Part shown: positions 1 to 7,108 of the stretch, one piece after another
How positions within the stretch are numbered: position 1 is the stretch's first letter
How the letters are laid out: each line of letters begins with the position of its first letter
Origin: Bacteroidales bacterium GP1
GTDB lineage: Bacteria > Bacteroidota > Bacteroidia > Bacteroidales > Muribaculaceae
NCBI GenBank assembly: GCA_001701105.1
Contig: DAAI01000002.1
Coordinates: 1-13,099 of the forward strand
Direction of reading: 5' to 3'
Length of the DNA stretch: 13,099 nt
The notes under the pieces: model-generated
Databases searched by the model: none
What the model saw: only the letters and a program-made list of their open reading frames with translations
Told to the model about the DNA's origin: nothing
Made by a program: the position numbers and the translations under genes

Positions 1-36
1 TAATCAATTATATGGATTCCGGACGCACGAGTCGTG

Positions 37-1128
37 CTACATTGTTAGGTATTCGGTGAAGAAGGTTTCTATGGCATCGAAGGGGATGATGTCGAGTTGA
101 TCGTAGAGGTCGGTGTGACTGGCTCCCGGAATCACCATGAAAAGTTTGTTATTCTCCTTTCCGGGCACCACGGTGAGCGACTTGTAAGCATCACTGCCGA
201 AGTAGAATGAATGGGCTTTTTCACCGTGTATAATCATCACGGCATTCTCAATCTCACCGGCACGGCTCATCAGCGGGAAATTGATCCATGGAATTGGAGA
301 TGTTGCATTGCGGCCGCCGTTAGAATTAAGAGAGCGGGGGTGATAGCCGCGAGGCGTCTTATAATAGGCATGGTAATCTTTCAAAAATTGGGGCGCATCG
401 TCCGGGAGGATGTCAGGGACGCCTCCCCCAAGCTTTGGAATGCCGGCACGGAAATCTTCCGTGCGCTGAGCCGCGAGATTTTTTCTCAACTCATTACGTG
501 CCTCGGGAGTATCAGCGACATCAAAATAGCCGTTGGCGTTTACTCGACTCATGTCGTACATGGTCGAGGCCACGGTGGCCTTGATTCGCGGGTCGGCGGC
601 GGCTGCGTTGATTGCAATCCCACCCCAGCCACATATGCCTATAATTCCGATAGCCTCTGGATTAACCATCGGATTGGTGCTCAGCCAATCGACTGCGGCG
701 CTGAAATCTTCCGTATTGATGTCGGGAGAGGTCATATATCTGGGGTGGCCTCCACTCTCTCCCGTGAAGGAGGGGTCGAAAGCAAGCGTGATGAAACCAC
801 GCTCCGCCATCTGCTGCGCATAAAGGCCTGAAGATTGTTCTTTCACTGCTCCGAAAGGGCCGCCGACGGCTATTGCCGGACGTGGGCCGGATATCCCTTT
901 CGGTATATAGAGGTCGGCCGCCAATGTTATGCCATATCTGTTGATAAATGTCACTTTGGAGTGATCCACCTTATCACTCTTCGGGAAGGTCTTATCCCAT
1001 TCTTTGGTCAATACTAATTCTTCCATATCGGATGCGGGTGTTATGATGGGTGCTGATTGTAAATTCTGCGCCATGCAGCTCCCTATGTAAAGGAATCCAC
1101 ATAGTATCGTAAATCTTGATTTCTTCAT
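37..1128 (-). CDS. Exported alpha/beta hydrolase, dienelactone-hydrolase-like, Cys nucleophile
   Basis: The 363-residue protein has an N-terminal signal sequence (about residues 1-20). It could be cut after SCMA by signal peptidase I, or the weak lipobox IGSC with Cys18 could make it a lipoprotein. The body is an alpha/beta hydrolase. The nucleophile elbow GICGWGG (164-170) carries Cys166 where most esterases have Ser, as in dienelactone hydrolases. His338 in GASH is the likely catalytic His, and an acid near HGE (301-303) may complete the triad. The substrate is unknown; an ester or lactone in the periplasm is an inference. The start ATG (1126-1128) puts the signal peptide at the N-terminus. 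The gene has its own promoter (-7 box 1157-1164) with an upstream element shared with the operon starting at 11172, so it is probably not simply read through from lpxB. Fold assignment is solid, function is not. Confidence 0.85.
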   Translation of the reverse strand: MKKSRFTILCGFLYIGSCMAQNLQSAPIITPASDMEELVLTKEWDKTFPKSDKVDHSKVTFINRYGITLAADLYIPKGISGPRPAIAVGGPFGAVKEQSSGLYAQQMAERGFITLAFDPSFTGESGGHPRYMTSPDINTEDFSAAVDWLSTNPMVNPEAIGIIGICGWGGIAINAAAADPRIKATVASTMYDMSRVNANGYFDVADTPEARNELRKNLAAQRTEDFRAGIPKLGGGVPDILPDDAPQFLKDYHAYYKTPRGYHPRSLNSNGGRNATSPIPWINFPLMSRAGEIENAVMIIHGEKAHSFYFGSDAYKSLTVVPGKENNKLFMVIPGASHTDLYDQLDIIPFDAIETFFTEYLTM

Positions 1129-1156
1129 ATCCGTAGGGGGGGTTATTATAATGATG

Positions 1157-1164
1157 CAAAGTTA
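1157..1164 (-). promoter_or_regulatory. Bacteroidetes -7 box for the hydrolase gene
   Basis: The minus strand reads TAACTTTG, a perfect match to the Bacteroidetes -7 consensus TAnnTTTG. At the usual 20-base spacing the -33 site reads AACG instead of TTTG, so the promoter looks weak without help. Transcription would start near 1150, giving a leader of roughly 20 bases before the ATG at 1128. The element at 1189-1223 abuts the missing -33 site, which suggests an activator. Confidence 0.6.
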
Positions 1165-1188
1165 TGCATTATTCCCCGAATCCACGTT

Positions 1189-1223
1189 ACCCGGATTACT
1201 TCCGAAATAACCAAGATTACGGA
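1189..1223 (-). promoter_or_regulatory. Bipartite operator, copy A (tandem half-sites 21 bp apart)
   Basis: On the plus strand this reads ACCCGGATTA, 16 bases, then GATTACGGA. Viewed on the minus strand, in the direction of the promoter, it is two direct half-sites GTAATCnnGGT with a 21-bp period. The same two blocks with the same internal spacing occur at 11273-11307. In both places the near edge is 25 positions from the far end of the -7 box, which places it at about -39 to -73 from the predicted start. An activator site is inferred. The protein that binds it is not identifiable in the window. Confidence 0.65.
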
Positions 1224-1254
1224 AAGTCACGGGTCGGAGGAAGGCATGGTGTAT

Positions 1255-1279
1255 ATGATTTATTCGTGAAATAAATCAT
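1255..1279. repeat. Perfect 10-bp AT-rich inverted repeat
   Basis: The arms atgatttatt (1255-1264) and aataaatcat (1270-1279) are exact reverse complements around the 5-base spacer cgtga. The repeat sits between the lpxB stop and the hydrolase promoter region. No T-run follows on either strand, so a classical terminator is not supported. It may be a protein-binding palindrome or an mRNA 3'-end hairpin for the lpxB transcript. Confidence 0.55.
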
Positions 1280-1309
1280 CTGGAGGTGAATCTACCCATA
1301 ATGAAAGGG

Positions 1310-1324
1310 TCCGGCCGCTCCGGA
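1310..1324 (-). terminator. Weak GC hairpin just after lpxB
   Basis: The arms tccgg (1310-1314) and ccgga (1320-1324) can pair around a 5-base loop, a few bases after the lpxB stop. On the minus strand only CCCTTTCATT follows, a poor T-tract. It may help end the ychF-lpxB transcript, possibly together with the inverted repeat at 1255-1279, but the call is tentative. Confidence 0.25.
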
Positions 1325-1327
1325 TGG

Positions 1328-2464
1328 TCATCCGTGACTGAGGGAGCGGACAAGGATTTCAGCGGCGGTGCGCGATGCCACGGTCGATCCGAGGCGACGT
1401 GCAAGATCGCGATAGCCTTGGAGCTGATGAGTGCGAGGCGGAGAGGGCTGGAGCAGGGGCGACAATTCGCGCGCTATTGCATCTTCAGTGCAATTGTGCA
1501 GCAATAATTCCGGGATGATCTTGTGACCTACAATAAGATTCGGAAGAGAAACATATTTCACTTTCAATAGTCGGGACATGATATTATACGACAAGCGTGA
1601 TCCATTGGCACGATACACCACCACCTGGGGAGTGCCGATGATGGCTGTTTCAAGCGTCGCGGTGCCGGATACGACTACAGCAGCCTGTGAATATTTAAGC
1701 AAGGCGGGGGTGCAACCGAAAGCCACTTTCAAGCCGGGATCCTGCGCCACTTCCCGATAGAATTTCTCCGGCACCGCCGGGGCGGCCGCCACCACATATT
1801 GAAATTCGGGAAAATGTTTGGCCGCCGCCACCATTAGCGGAAGATTATTCCTGATTTCTCCGAGGCGCGACCCCGGAAGCAGAGCGATGATGGGGCGAGG
1901 ATCCGTCAATCCCTGGCGTTCCATGAAATGTTTCTTCGGCGGCAGATGCCGCATTGCTTGCTCCATCTCCTCCACCGTGGGATTCCCTACATAGTCAACA
2001 TGATACCCCCGCTTGGAATAGAAATCTTCCTCAAACGGAAGAATGGAATACATTCGGCTCACCGATTTCTTTATTTTCCTTACCCGGAACTCCTTCCATG
2101 CCCATACTTTGGGAGAGATGAACCAGTGAGTAGGGATTCCCAGACTATGAGCATACTTCGCCACCCTAAGGTTGAAGCTCGGATAGTCGACAAGGATCAC
2201 CGCGTCGGGACGCCATTCCTTTATCAATAACCTTGCCTTCCGGAGATTCTTCAGCAAGCGGGGCAATGCGCGGAGCACTTCCGAGAATCCCATCACATTC
2301 ATTGCCGAATAATGAAGCTCGGGGTTGCGACGTGCTTCACGAGCCATAAGGTCGCCTCCGAAAAAACGGAATTGAGCCTCCGGATCGAGTTCCTTGATAT
2401 TTTTAATGAGCGCCGAGGCATGAAGGTCGCCGGATGCCTCGCCTGCGATGAGGATATATTTCAT
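1328..2464 (-). CDS. lpxB: Lipid-A-disaccharide synthase LpxB
   Basis: LpxB is a GT19 glycosyltransferase that condenses UDP-2,3-diacylglucosamine with lipid X to form the lipid A disaccharide, at the cytoplasmic face of the inner membrane. The 378-residue length is normal for the family. Visible signatures are GEASGD at residues 8-13, VMGF in the N-terminal domain, VDYPSFN with the likely catalytic Asp93, SPKVWAWK (118-125), LLPGSR (195-200) and SGTATLETA (266-274) in the nucleotide-binding C-terminal domain. The ATG at 2462-2464 puts the first beta strand right at the N-terminus. It lies 30 bases after the SDR gene on the same strand, so it is likely the last gene of the ychF-led unit. The surE gene, which as I recall is the common lpxB neighbour in Bacteroides, is not immediately upstream here. 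Confidence 0.97.
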   Translation of the reverse strand: MKYILIAGEASGDLHASALIKNIKELDPEAQFRFFGGDLMAREARRNPELHYSAMNVMGFSEVLRALPRLLKNLRKARLLIKEWRPDAVILVDYPSFNLRVAKYAHSLGIPTHWFISPKVWAWKEFRVRKIKKSVSRMYSILPFEEDFYSKRGYHVDYVGNPTVEEMEQAMRHLPPKKHFMERQGLTDPRPIIALLPGSRLGEIRNNLPLMVAAAKHFPEFQYVVAAAPAVPEKFYREVAQDPGLKVAFGCTPALLKYSQAAVVVSGTATLETAIIGTPQVVVYRANGSRLSYNIMSRLLKVKYVSLPNLIVGHKIIPELLLHNCTEDAIARELSPLLQPSPPRTHQLQGYRDLARRLGSTVASRTAAEILVRSLSHG

Positions 2465-2494
2465 GGAAGTGCAATTTATGAATTAAATGATTGC

Positions 2495-3946
2495 TCAACG
2501 CCATATCTGCGCGAAAAAGGGATTCCGCGCAGCCTCCCGGGAGTAATCGGCCTCAGGACCAAAGCATTCCGGGCACCAGTGGCCTCCAAGCAACACCAGC
2601 CGTGGAGAGGCCTTGAAGCGATGGCCGGCATGACATTCCCACTCTACGGGATCTCCCCACTGAGCGGGTGAATAGGTTTCTTCCAGACATCTCCCCCCAC
2701 GGAAGCGGGCGGCCTGCTGAAGATCGGCCAGAATAAGCTCTGATTCTGGCTTCGTTTCGTCGTAGCCATGATCGAGACGCACCGGAGCCGAAGAAGGGTG
2801 AGAAAGGTCGCGGCTGCTCCAGTCGGGGATTTTCTGCCATTCTTCCAAACCACCGAAATAAGCCTTCAGGCGTGCCGGGTCGGAACCTTTTACCCACGAG
2901 AGTGTACCCAGTTTCTTATCTTTAGCAATCTGCTTCATGACAAATTTGATCACGGCGGCAGGCACGAAGCGGGCCAGACTGTAATAGCCCGGCAAGCGCG
3001 TTTTGAAGGCATCCATAAATTCTCCGATATCCCGGAATCGGCGGAAATGCAGATAATCTTCAAGAAGGTCGGAATCTTCGTACCATTGTCCGTGGAAATT
3101 GCGTGTTGCGAACCAATTGGCATCGAATACCTTCGTCGGCTCCGGGCACGACATGGCTTTCATTATTATCTGCTCGAATTCAAAATTAGTGACCCTGAAA
3201 CCCTCTCCACCCCCGATGTTATAGAAGCGGTTCCAGAATGAAGCGGGGAGATCGGCGAGGCATATGTTGGCCATAAGATTTCCGGACTCTTCGGCCGTGA
3301 TCCATTCCAGCACGCCATCGATAGGGACATGAAACGTAATCGGGTCGGAAGCCTTGGAGAGAAGATCGTCGGCAAGGATGCCTGTCTGACGCAAAGACAC
3401 CCACCAGGGGATGCCGGAATCGGCAATGATGCGCTCGGCCTCGATTTTAGAGAGGGCATAGACATCGAATTTTGCAGCCCATACCGGGTCGCCCGCGCGT
3501 CCCCAGTGATACGGCACGGCACGGTTGCCGAGTTGAGCTACGGAGCCGATGTATACCACTTTCACCCCCTCTCCGCCATCGGGTCTTGCCTTTACAGCCT
3601 TCACGATATTGCGGGCGGCGCCGGTGTTCACCTTCCATGTAAGCTCCGGCAGATGGTCGGCCGCCGGAGAAACCATGCCTCCCACATGCAGCACGATATC
3701 GGCTTCGGCTACACCTTCGGCCACATTGGATTCGTCGAGCAAATCGCCGTAGATCACCCTTACTTTACCCGCATATTGCCGCATGAAGCGTCGATTTTTC
3801 TTGCTGTCACGCACAAGCACTGAAAGGTCAAGGCTATCGGCATGGTCGAGAATACGTGCCATGGCCTGCCTCCCCATCGTGCCTGTGGCTCCGGTGAGAA
3901 ATACCTTGGTCTTTGCCGTCTCACTCATCGCGGGGTCAGCGTTCAT
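2495..3946 (-). CDS. NAD(P)-dependent SDR epimerase/dehydratase with C-terminal zinc ribbon
   Basis: The 483-residue protein starts with an extended SDR domain. The dinucleotide motif TGATGTMG is at residues 18-25, GDL at 67-69, the catalytic Ser near 135 in YIGS, and YALSK at 163-167 (the YxxxK pair). A hydrophobic, basic stretch follows at about 336-362 and may touch the membrane. The last 70 residues hold WECHAGH...WCPEC with Cys438, His442, Cys458 and Cys461. This matches the C-x3-H...C-x2-C probable zinc-ribbon type seen at the ends of unrelated bacterial proteins. The fusion is unusual and its role is unknown. The gene overlaps the ATP-grasp gene by 11 bases. The ATG at 3946 has AGAGG about 9 bases upstream; Met7 (ATG at 3928) is an alternative start but has no such site. 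The substrate cannot be named; nucleotide sugars or a lipid headgroup are possible. Confidence 0.85.
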   Translation of the reverse strand: MNADPAMSETAKTKVFLTGATGTMGRQAMARILDHADSLDLSVLVRDSKKNRRFMRQYAGKVRVIYGDLLDESNVAEGVAEADIVLHVGGMVSPAADHLPELTWKVNTGAARNIVKAVKARPDGGEGVKVVYIGSVAQLGNRAVPYHWGRAGDPVWAAKFDVYALSKIEAERIIADSGIPWWVSLRQTGILADDLLSKASDPITFHVPIDGVLEWITAEESGNLMANICLADLPASFWNRFYNIGGGEGFRVTNFEFEQIIMKAMSCPEPTKVFDANWFATRNFHGQWYEDSDLLEDYLHFRRFRDIGEFMDAFKTRLPGYYSLARFVPAAVIKFVMKQIAKDKKLGTLSWVKGSDPARLKAYFGGLEEWQKIPDWSSRDLSHPSSAPVRLDHGYDETKPESELILADLQQAARFRGGRCLEETYSPAQWGDPVEWECHAGHRFKASPRLVLLGGHWCPECFGPEADYSREAARNPFFAQIWR

Positions 3947-4895
3947 AGAATATCGCCTCTTTCTGATAGCGGGCCATCAGCACATTGTCGGTCCAGTCGG
4001 CACAGGGCGACACTGAAAGGCCCATTGCCTCGCGGAGGATATAATCGGTAATCGGCGCGCCGGCATATATCGAGCATATCACGCCTCCTCCGAGACGTGG
4101 GTTCACCTCCATCAGCAGATAGCGGTCGCGAGCAGAATCGTAAAGATATTGAATCGTGACCGGGCCTGTAAAACCGAACTTACGGATCACTTCATGGCTC
4201 ATATCGATGATACAAGGGATTCGTTGCGTCACGGTGCGCGTGACCTCTCCACCCATCACTTCCAGCCGCTCGCGGGGCACGGCAGTCAGGATTTCACCTT
4301 TGGCCGACACATAGCAGTCGACGGTAAATTCGCGCGCATTCTCGATATATTCCTGCAGGAGATAAGAGTTGAGGTTGGCGAGGTTCATAAGGTCGTCGAC
4401 TTCGTGGAAAATATGGACTCCGCGCGATGACCCTCCCATCCGGGGCTTGGCTATCGCCGGCATCTCGTTGTCGATGATGGAATATGTACGCGGAATCGGA
4501 ATTCCGGCTTTAGAGAATGCTTCGGCGGCGGCCAGCTTGTCGTACATCATTGATGTAACCTTATAATCAGGCACGGGCACGAACACGCCGGCCAGCTGTT
4601 CCTTCAGACGGGCTGCCACAGCCATGGCGTCATTCACTATAGGGAGAATGATCTTTACGTCGTGTTCCTTTACCACACGCATGATGTCGTCCACAACTTT
4701 CGGGTCGTCAAAGCGGAGTCCCTTGATTACCTTTCCCATCAGCGCGATGGGGACATCTGTATCCAGCTCATAACTTACGAAGCGTACTTTCACGCCCATT
4801 CTTTCTCCGCCACTCCGGAATAATTCGGCAAGCGACACTCTGCGCGACCCTCCGAGGAAGAGAATCGTGATTACTGTGGATTCGCTGGTTGACAT
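3936..4895 (-). CDS. CarB-like ATP-grasp ligase
   Basis: The 319-residue protein resembles one half of the large subunit of carbamoyl-phosphate synthase. A Rossmann-like N-terminal domain (about 8-110, with ILFLGGSRR) precedes an ATP-grasp domain (about 115-290). The latter has IAKPRMGGSSRG (148-159) for nucleotide binding, QEYIENAREFTVD (181-193), and the metal-binding MEVNPRLGGG (262-271). Such stand-alone enzymes join a carboxylate, activated as acyl phosphate, to an amine. The substrates here are unknown. A longer reading frame exists upstream, but it would overlap the acyltransferase gene by over 130 bases and adds low-complexity sequence. The ATG at 4893-4895 leaves a 16-base gap and starts just before the first beta strand, so I chose it. 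Its place between an acyltransferase and an SDR suggests a small biosynthetic pathway. Confidence 0.88.
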   Translation of the reverse strand: MSTSESTVITILFLGGSRRVSLAELFRSGGERMGVKVRFVSYELDTDVPIALMGKVIKGLRFDDPKVVDDIMRVVKEHDVKIILPIVNDAMAVAARLKEQLAGVFVPVPDYKVTSMMYDKLAAAEAFSKAGIPIPRTYSIIDNEMPAIAKPRMGGSSRGVHIFHEVDDLMNLANLNSYLLQEYIENAREFTVDCYVSAKGEILTAVPRERLEVMGGEVTRTVTQRIPCIIDMSHEVIRKFGFTGPVTIQYLYDSARDRYLLMEVNPRLGGGVICSIYAGAPITDYILREAMGLSVSPCADWTDNVLMARYQKEAIFYER

Positions 4896-4911
4896 GAATT
4901 TATATGATTGA

Positions 4912-5880
4912 TTATTGTTTTCGGAATTGTCTGGCATAGCCGGATTCTTCGATGCGGAATGTGTCGATATGACGCTCTTTCTTCTCATCGAAGATTTCAG
5001 AGATACGGAAGAAGATTCCTGTCTCCTCCACGTCGCCGAATTCACGGTTGACAGCCGTGCCGAACATCTTCATTGTCGGCGAAAGCGACATATAGGCATT
5101 TACGAGCGGGGGTATTTTCGTGCCCCGCTTACGCACTTCGCTATTGAGGATACGATAGTCGCCCCGGTAATCGCCGGCGGTGAACACTTTCTGGATTTCC
5201 GCACTTGCCGCGGCCGTGTCAAGGGGGTTCAAAGGCCATACCAGCCTATCCGGGTCGGGGAAATGGCGGTACATGAAGCCTAAGATGAGGTCGCGGGAAA
5301 GACGGTCGTAGTCAGGATACATCGTCACCTTTCCGAAGAGATGCTCGATCTGCGGATGAATTACAGTAAGCGCGCCCAGGCCGTCCCACAGATTATCGAG
5401 CGCATATATGGTCTTGGGTCGCTGGCGCGTGTTCTGGTAATCTATCACCACGAACGAACGGCCCAGCTCAATTGTGGAGGGCAGATAATCGGTGATAAAC
5501 CGGTCGGAAAACCGGAACATATGCGATGTGGCTATATTAGGCACGCCGTCGCGGAGTTTTATGTCCTCGCCGAGGATAAATCTATATCCGCCGATTATTT
5601 CCTCTCCTTCCGGATTCCAGACTATCATCTGCCGGCAAGGCACGTCCATGGTATCGAATTCATCGATATCAGAAGGGTTGCCAGTGCCACCGCCGGCATC
5701 GCGGAAGGCGATCTCCCGCAATCTCCCTATCTCGCGCATCGTGTTCGGAGAGCTGTGGGCATCCACAACATATATGTCGTTATCCCCCTTGTTAGAGCGA
5801 CGCAGAAACTTGTCGGGTGTCAGCTCGGCAAGAATCAGTTTGCGATCCACTTTTTCTATCAGGGGGGCTTGGGAACTCAT
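4912..5880 (-). CDS. GNAT-type acyltransferase of the OlsB/hemolysin-like family
   Basis: The 322-residue protein has the features of the acetyltransferase family that includes OlsB, which makes lyso-ornithine lipid, and GlsB, which makes N-acylglycine in Bacteroides. These are MREIGRLREIAFRDAGGGTG-type sequence at about 48-67, DEFD (73-76), IIGGYR (95-100) and IELGRSF (137-143). Such enzymes usually take acyl groups from acyl-ACP. The proteins are often labelled hemolysin in databases. GlsB is a candidate identity, but the usual PlsC-like partner GlsA is not in the window, so I give no symbol. The ATG at 5878-5880 is preferred to an upstream TTG at 5886. The gene is 24 bases after ychF and 16 bases before the ATP-grasp gene, and is probably co-transcribed with both. 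Confidence 0.82.
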   Translation of the reverse strand: MSSQAPLIEKVDRKLILAELTPDKFLRRSNKGDNDIYVVDAHSSPNTMREIGRLREIAFRDAGGGTGNPSDIDEFDTMDVPCRQMIVWNPEGEEIIGGYRFILGEDIKLRDGVPNIATSHMFRFSDRFITDYLPSTIELGRSFVVIDYQNTRQRPKTIYALDNLWDGLGALTVIHPQIEHLFGKVTMYPDYDRLSRDLILGFMYRHFPDPDRLVWPLNPLDTAAASAEIQKVFTAGDYRGDYRILNSEVRKRGTKIPPLVNAYMSLSPTMKMFGTAVNREFGDVEETGIFFRISEIFDEKKERHIDTFRIEESGYARQFRKQ

Positions 5881-5904
5881 AGGCAATAACAGGGGATGGA
5901 TAAA

Positions 5905-7008
5905 TCAGACATTGAAACGGAAATGCATTATATCGCCGTCGCACACTACGTATTCCTTACCCTCTACCCCCATCTTTCCGGCGTCGCGCACGGCCGTCTC
6001 GGATCCGAGCGCCACGAAGTCGTCGTATTTAATCACTTCCGCCCGTATAAACCCTTTCTCGAAATCAGAATGGATGATGCCGGCGGCCTTTGGAGCTTTA
6101 GTACCCCTCACAAATGTCCATGCCCGGCACTCATCGGAGCCGGCCGTGAAATAGGTCTGGAGGTCGAGCAGGGCGTAAGCCGCGCGAATCAGTCGGGAGG
6201 CTCCCGATTCTTCAAGCCCCATCTCGGCAAGGAATTCAGCACGCTCTTCGGGAGTCTCAAGCTCGGCTATCTCGCTTTCCGTGCGCGCGGATACGATTAT
6301 CGTACCGGCTCCCTGCGCCTTTGCAGCCTCCTCCACGGCGCGCGTGTAGGCATTCCCGGTGGTGGCCGACGCATCATCCACATTGCATACATAAAGCACG
6401 GGCTTATCCGTAAGAAGGAACAATTCACGCATGAATTTACGCTCATCCGCACCTTCGATCTCTACCGAACGCGCCGGCTCTCCCTTCAGCAATGCAGCGC
6501 GGATTTTTTCCAGTACTCCGAGCTGCATTCGGGCATTCTTGTCGGCCCCGGCTTTTGCTGCTTTTTCAGTCTTTGCGAGGCGTGCCTCGATGGTCTCAAG
6601 ATCCTTGAGCTGGAGTTCATAATTTATTACCTCCATATCGCGCACCGGGTCCACCGTACCATCGACATGGGTAACATTATCGTCGTCGAAACAACGGAGC
6701 ACATGCAGGATGGCATCTGTCTCCCGGATATTTGCAAGGAATTTATTGCCCAGTCCCTCCCCTTTGGAAGCTCCTTTCACGAGCCCGGCGATGTCGACAA
6801 TCTCCACCGTGGCGGGCACTACCGAACGCGGATTGCACAGCTCCACAAGTTTTGTAAGCCGCTCATCGGGCACAGAAATCATGCCTACATTAGGCTCGAT
6901 GGTGCAAAATGGAAAATTTGCCGACTGAGCCTTTGCGTTGCTCAGACAGTTGAACAGAGTAGACTTACCCACATTAGGGAGTCCGACAATACCGCATTTC
7001 AATGCCAT
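5905..7008 (-). CDS. ychF: YchF/OLA1-type P-loop ATPase
   Basis: The 367-residue protein has the full YchF architecture. It contains a P-loop GLPNVGKS (9-16), the family-specific G3 stretch DIAGLVKGASKGEGLG (72-87), a coiled-coil insertion (about 130-175) and a C-terminal TGS domain (about 280-366). YchF binds ribosomes and is linked to translation under stress; it prefers ATP. The region that sets base specificity, normally NKxD in GTPases and NxxE in YchF, reads NVDD at 209-212. The ATG at 7006-7008 gives the normal N-terminus MALKCGIVGLPNVG. A near-perfect promoter lies at 7028-7059, with a predicted leader of only about 12 bases. The gene appears to lead the unit running to lpxB. Confidence 0.96.
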   Translation of the reverse strand: MALKCGIVGLPNVGKSTLFNCLSNAKAQSANFPFCTIEPNVGMISVPDERLTKLVELCNPRSVVPATVEIVDIAGLVKGASKGEGLGNKFLANIRETDAILHVLRCFDDDNVTHVDGTVDPVRDMEVINYELQLKDLETIEARLAKTEKAAKAGADKNARMQLGVLEKIRAALLKGEPARSVEIEGADERKFMRELFLLTDKPVLYVCNVDDASATTGNAYTRAVEEAAKAQGAGTIIVSARTESEIAELETPEERAEFLAEMGLEESGASRLIRAAYALLDLQTYFTAGSDECRAWTFVRGTKAPKAAGIIHSDFEKGFIRAEVIKYDDFVALGSETAVRDAGKMGVEGKEYVVCDGDIMHFRFNV

Positions 7009-7015
7009 TTCAAAT

Positions 7016-7027
7016 CGCTTTAAAGCG
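7016..7027. repeat. 12-bp perfect palindrome at the ychF start site
   Basis: CGCTTTAAAGCG is a perfect 12-bp palindrome directly next to the -7 box and covering the predicted transcription start near 7021. A repressor site is possible from position alone. Nothing else in the window repeats it. Confidence 0.3.
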
Positions 7028-7059
7028 CAAAATTACACAAATTTCAGCTAAAGAGCAAA
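7028..7059 (-). promoter_or_regulatory. Bacteroidetes promoter for ychF and downstream genes
   Basis: The minus strand has TTTG (7056-7059), exactly 20 bases, then TAATTTTG (7028-7035). Both boxes match the -33 and -7 consensus perfectly. Transcription should start near 7021. No other convincing promoter is seen in the short gaps down to lpxB. Confidence 0.8.
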
Positions 7060-7108
7060 ACTAATGCTCCCTTTGCTCCCCCTTTCGCCCCCAATATTTA
7101 CACCATAT

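Noticed and set aside
25..37. GCACGA-G-TCGTGC palindrome at the hydrolase stop, considered as a terminator.
   Set aside because: The spacer is one base, no T-run follows directly, and the window ends too soon to judge.
3936..5045. Longer ATP-grasp reading frame starting at 5045, with 50 extra N-terminal residues.
   Set aside because: The extension lies inside the acyltransferase gene, is low in complexity, and sits ahead of a good ATG at 4895 that gives the normal family N-terminus.
5896..7023. Long plus-strand open frame (375 codons) opposite ychF.
   Set aside because: It is a shadow of ychF; its protein has no recognisable domain and ychF is certain.
7060..7108. C/T-rich stretch with three imperfect copies of GCTCCCTTT, with G-runs on the minus strand that hint at a G-quadruplex.
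   Set aside because: Only three G-runs of useful length are present and the copies are short and uneven; it is not enough for a repeat or structure call.
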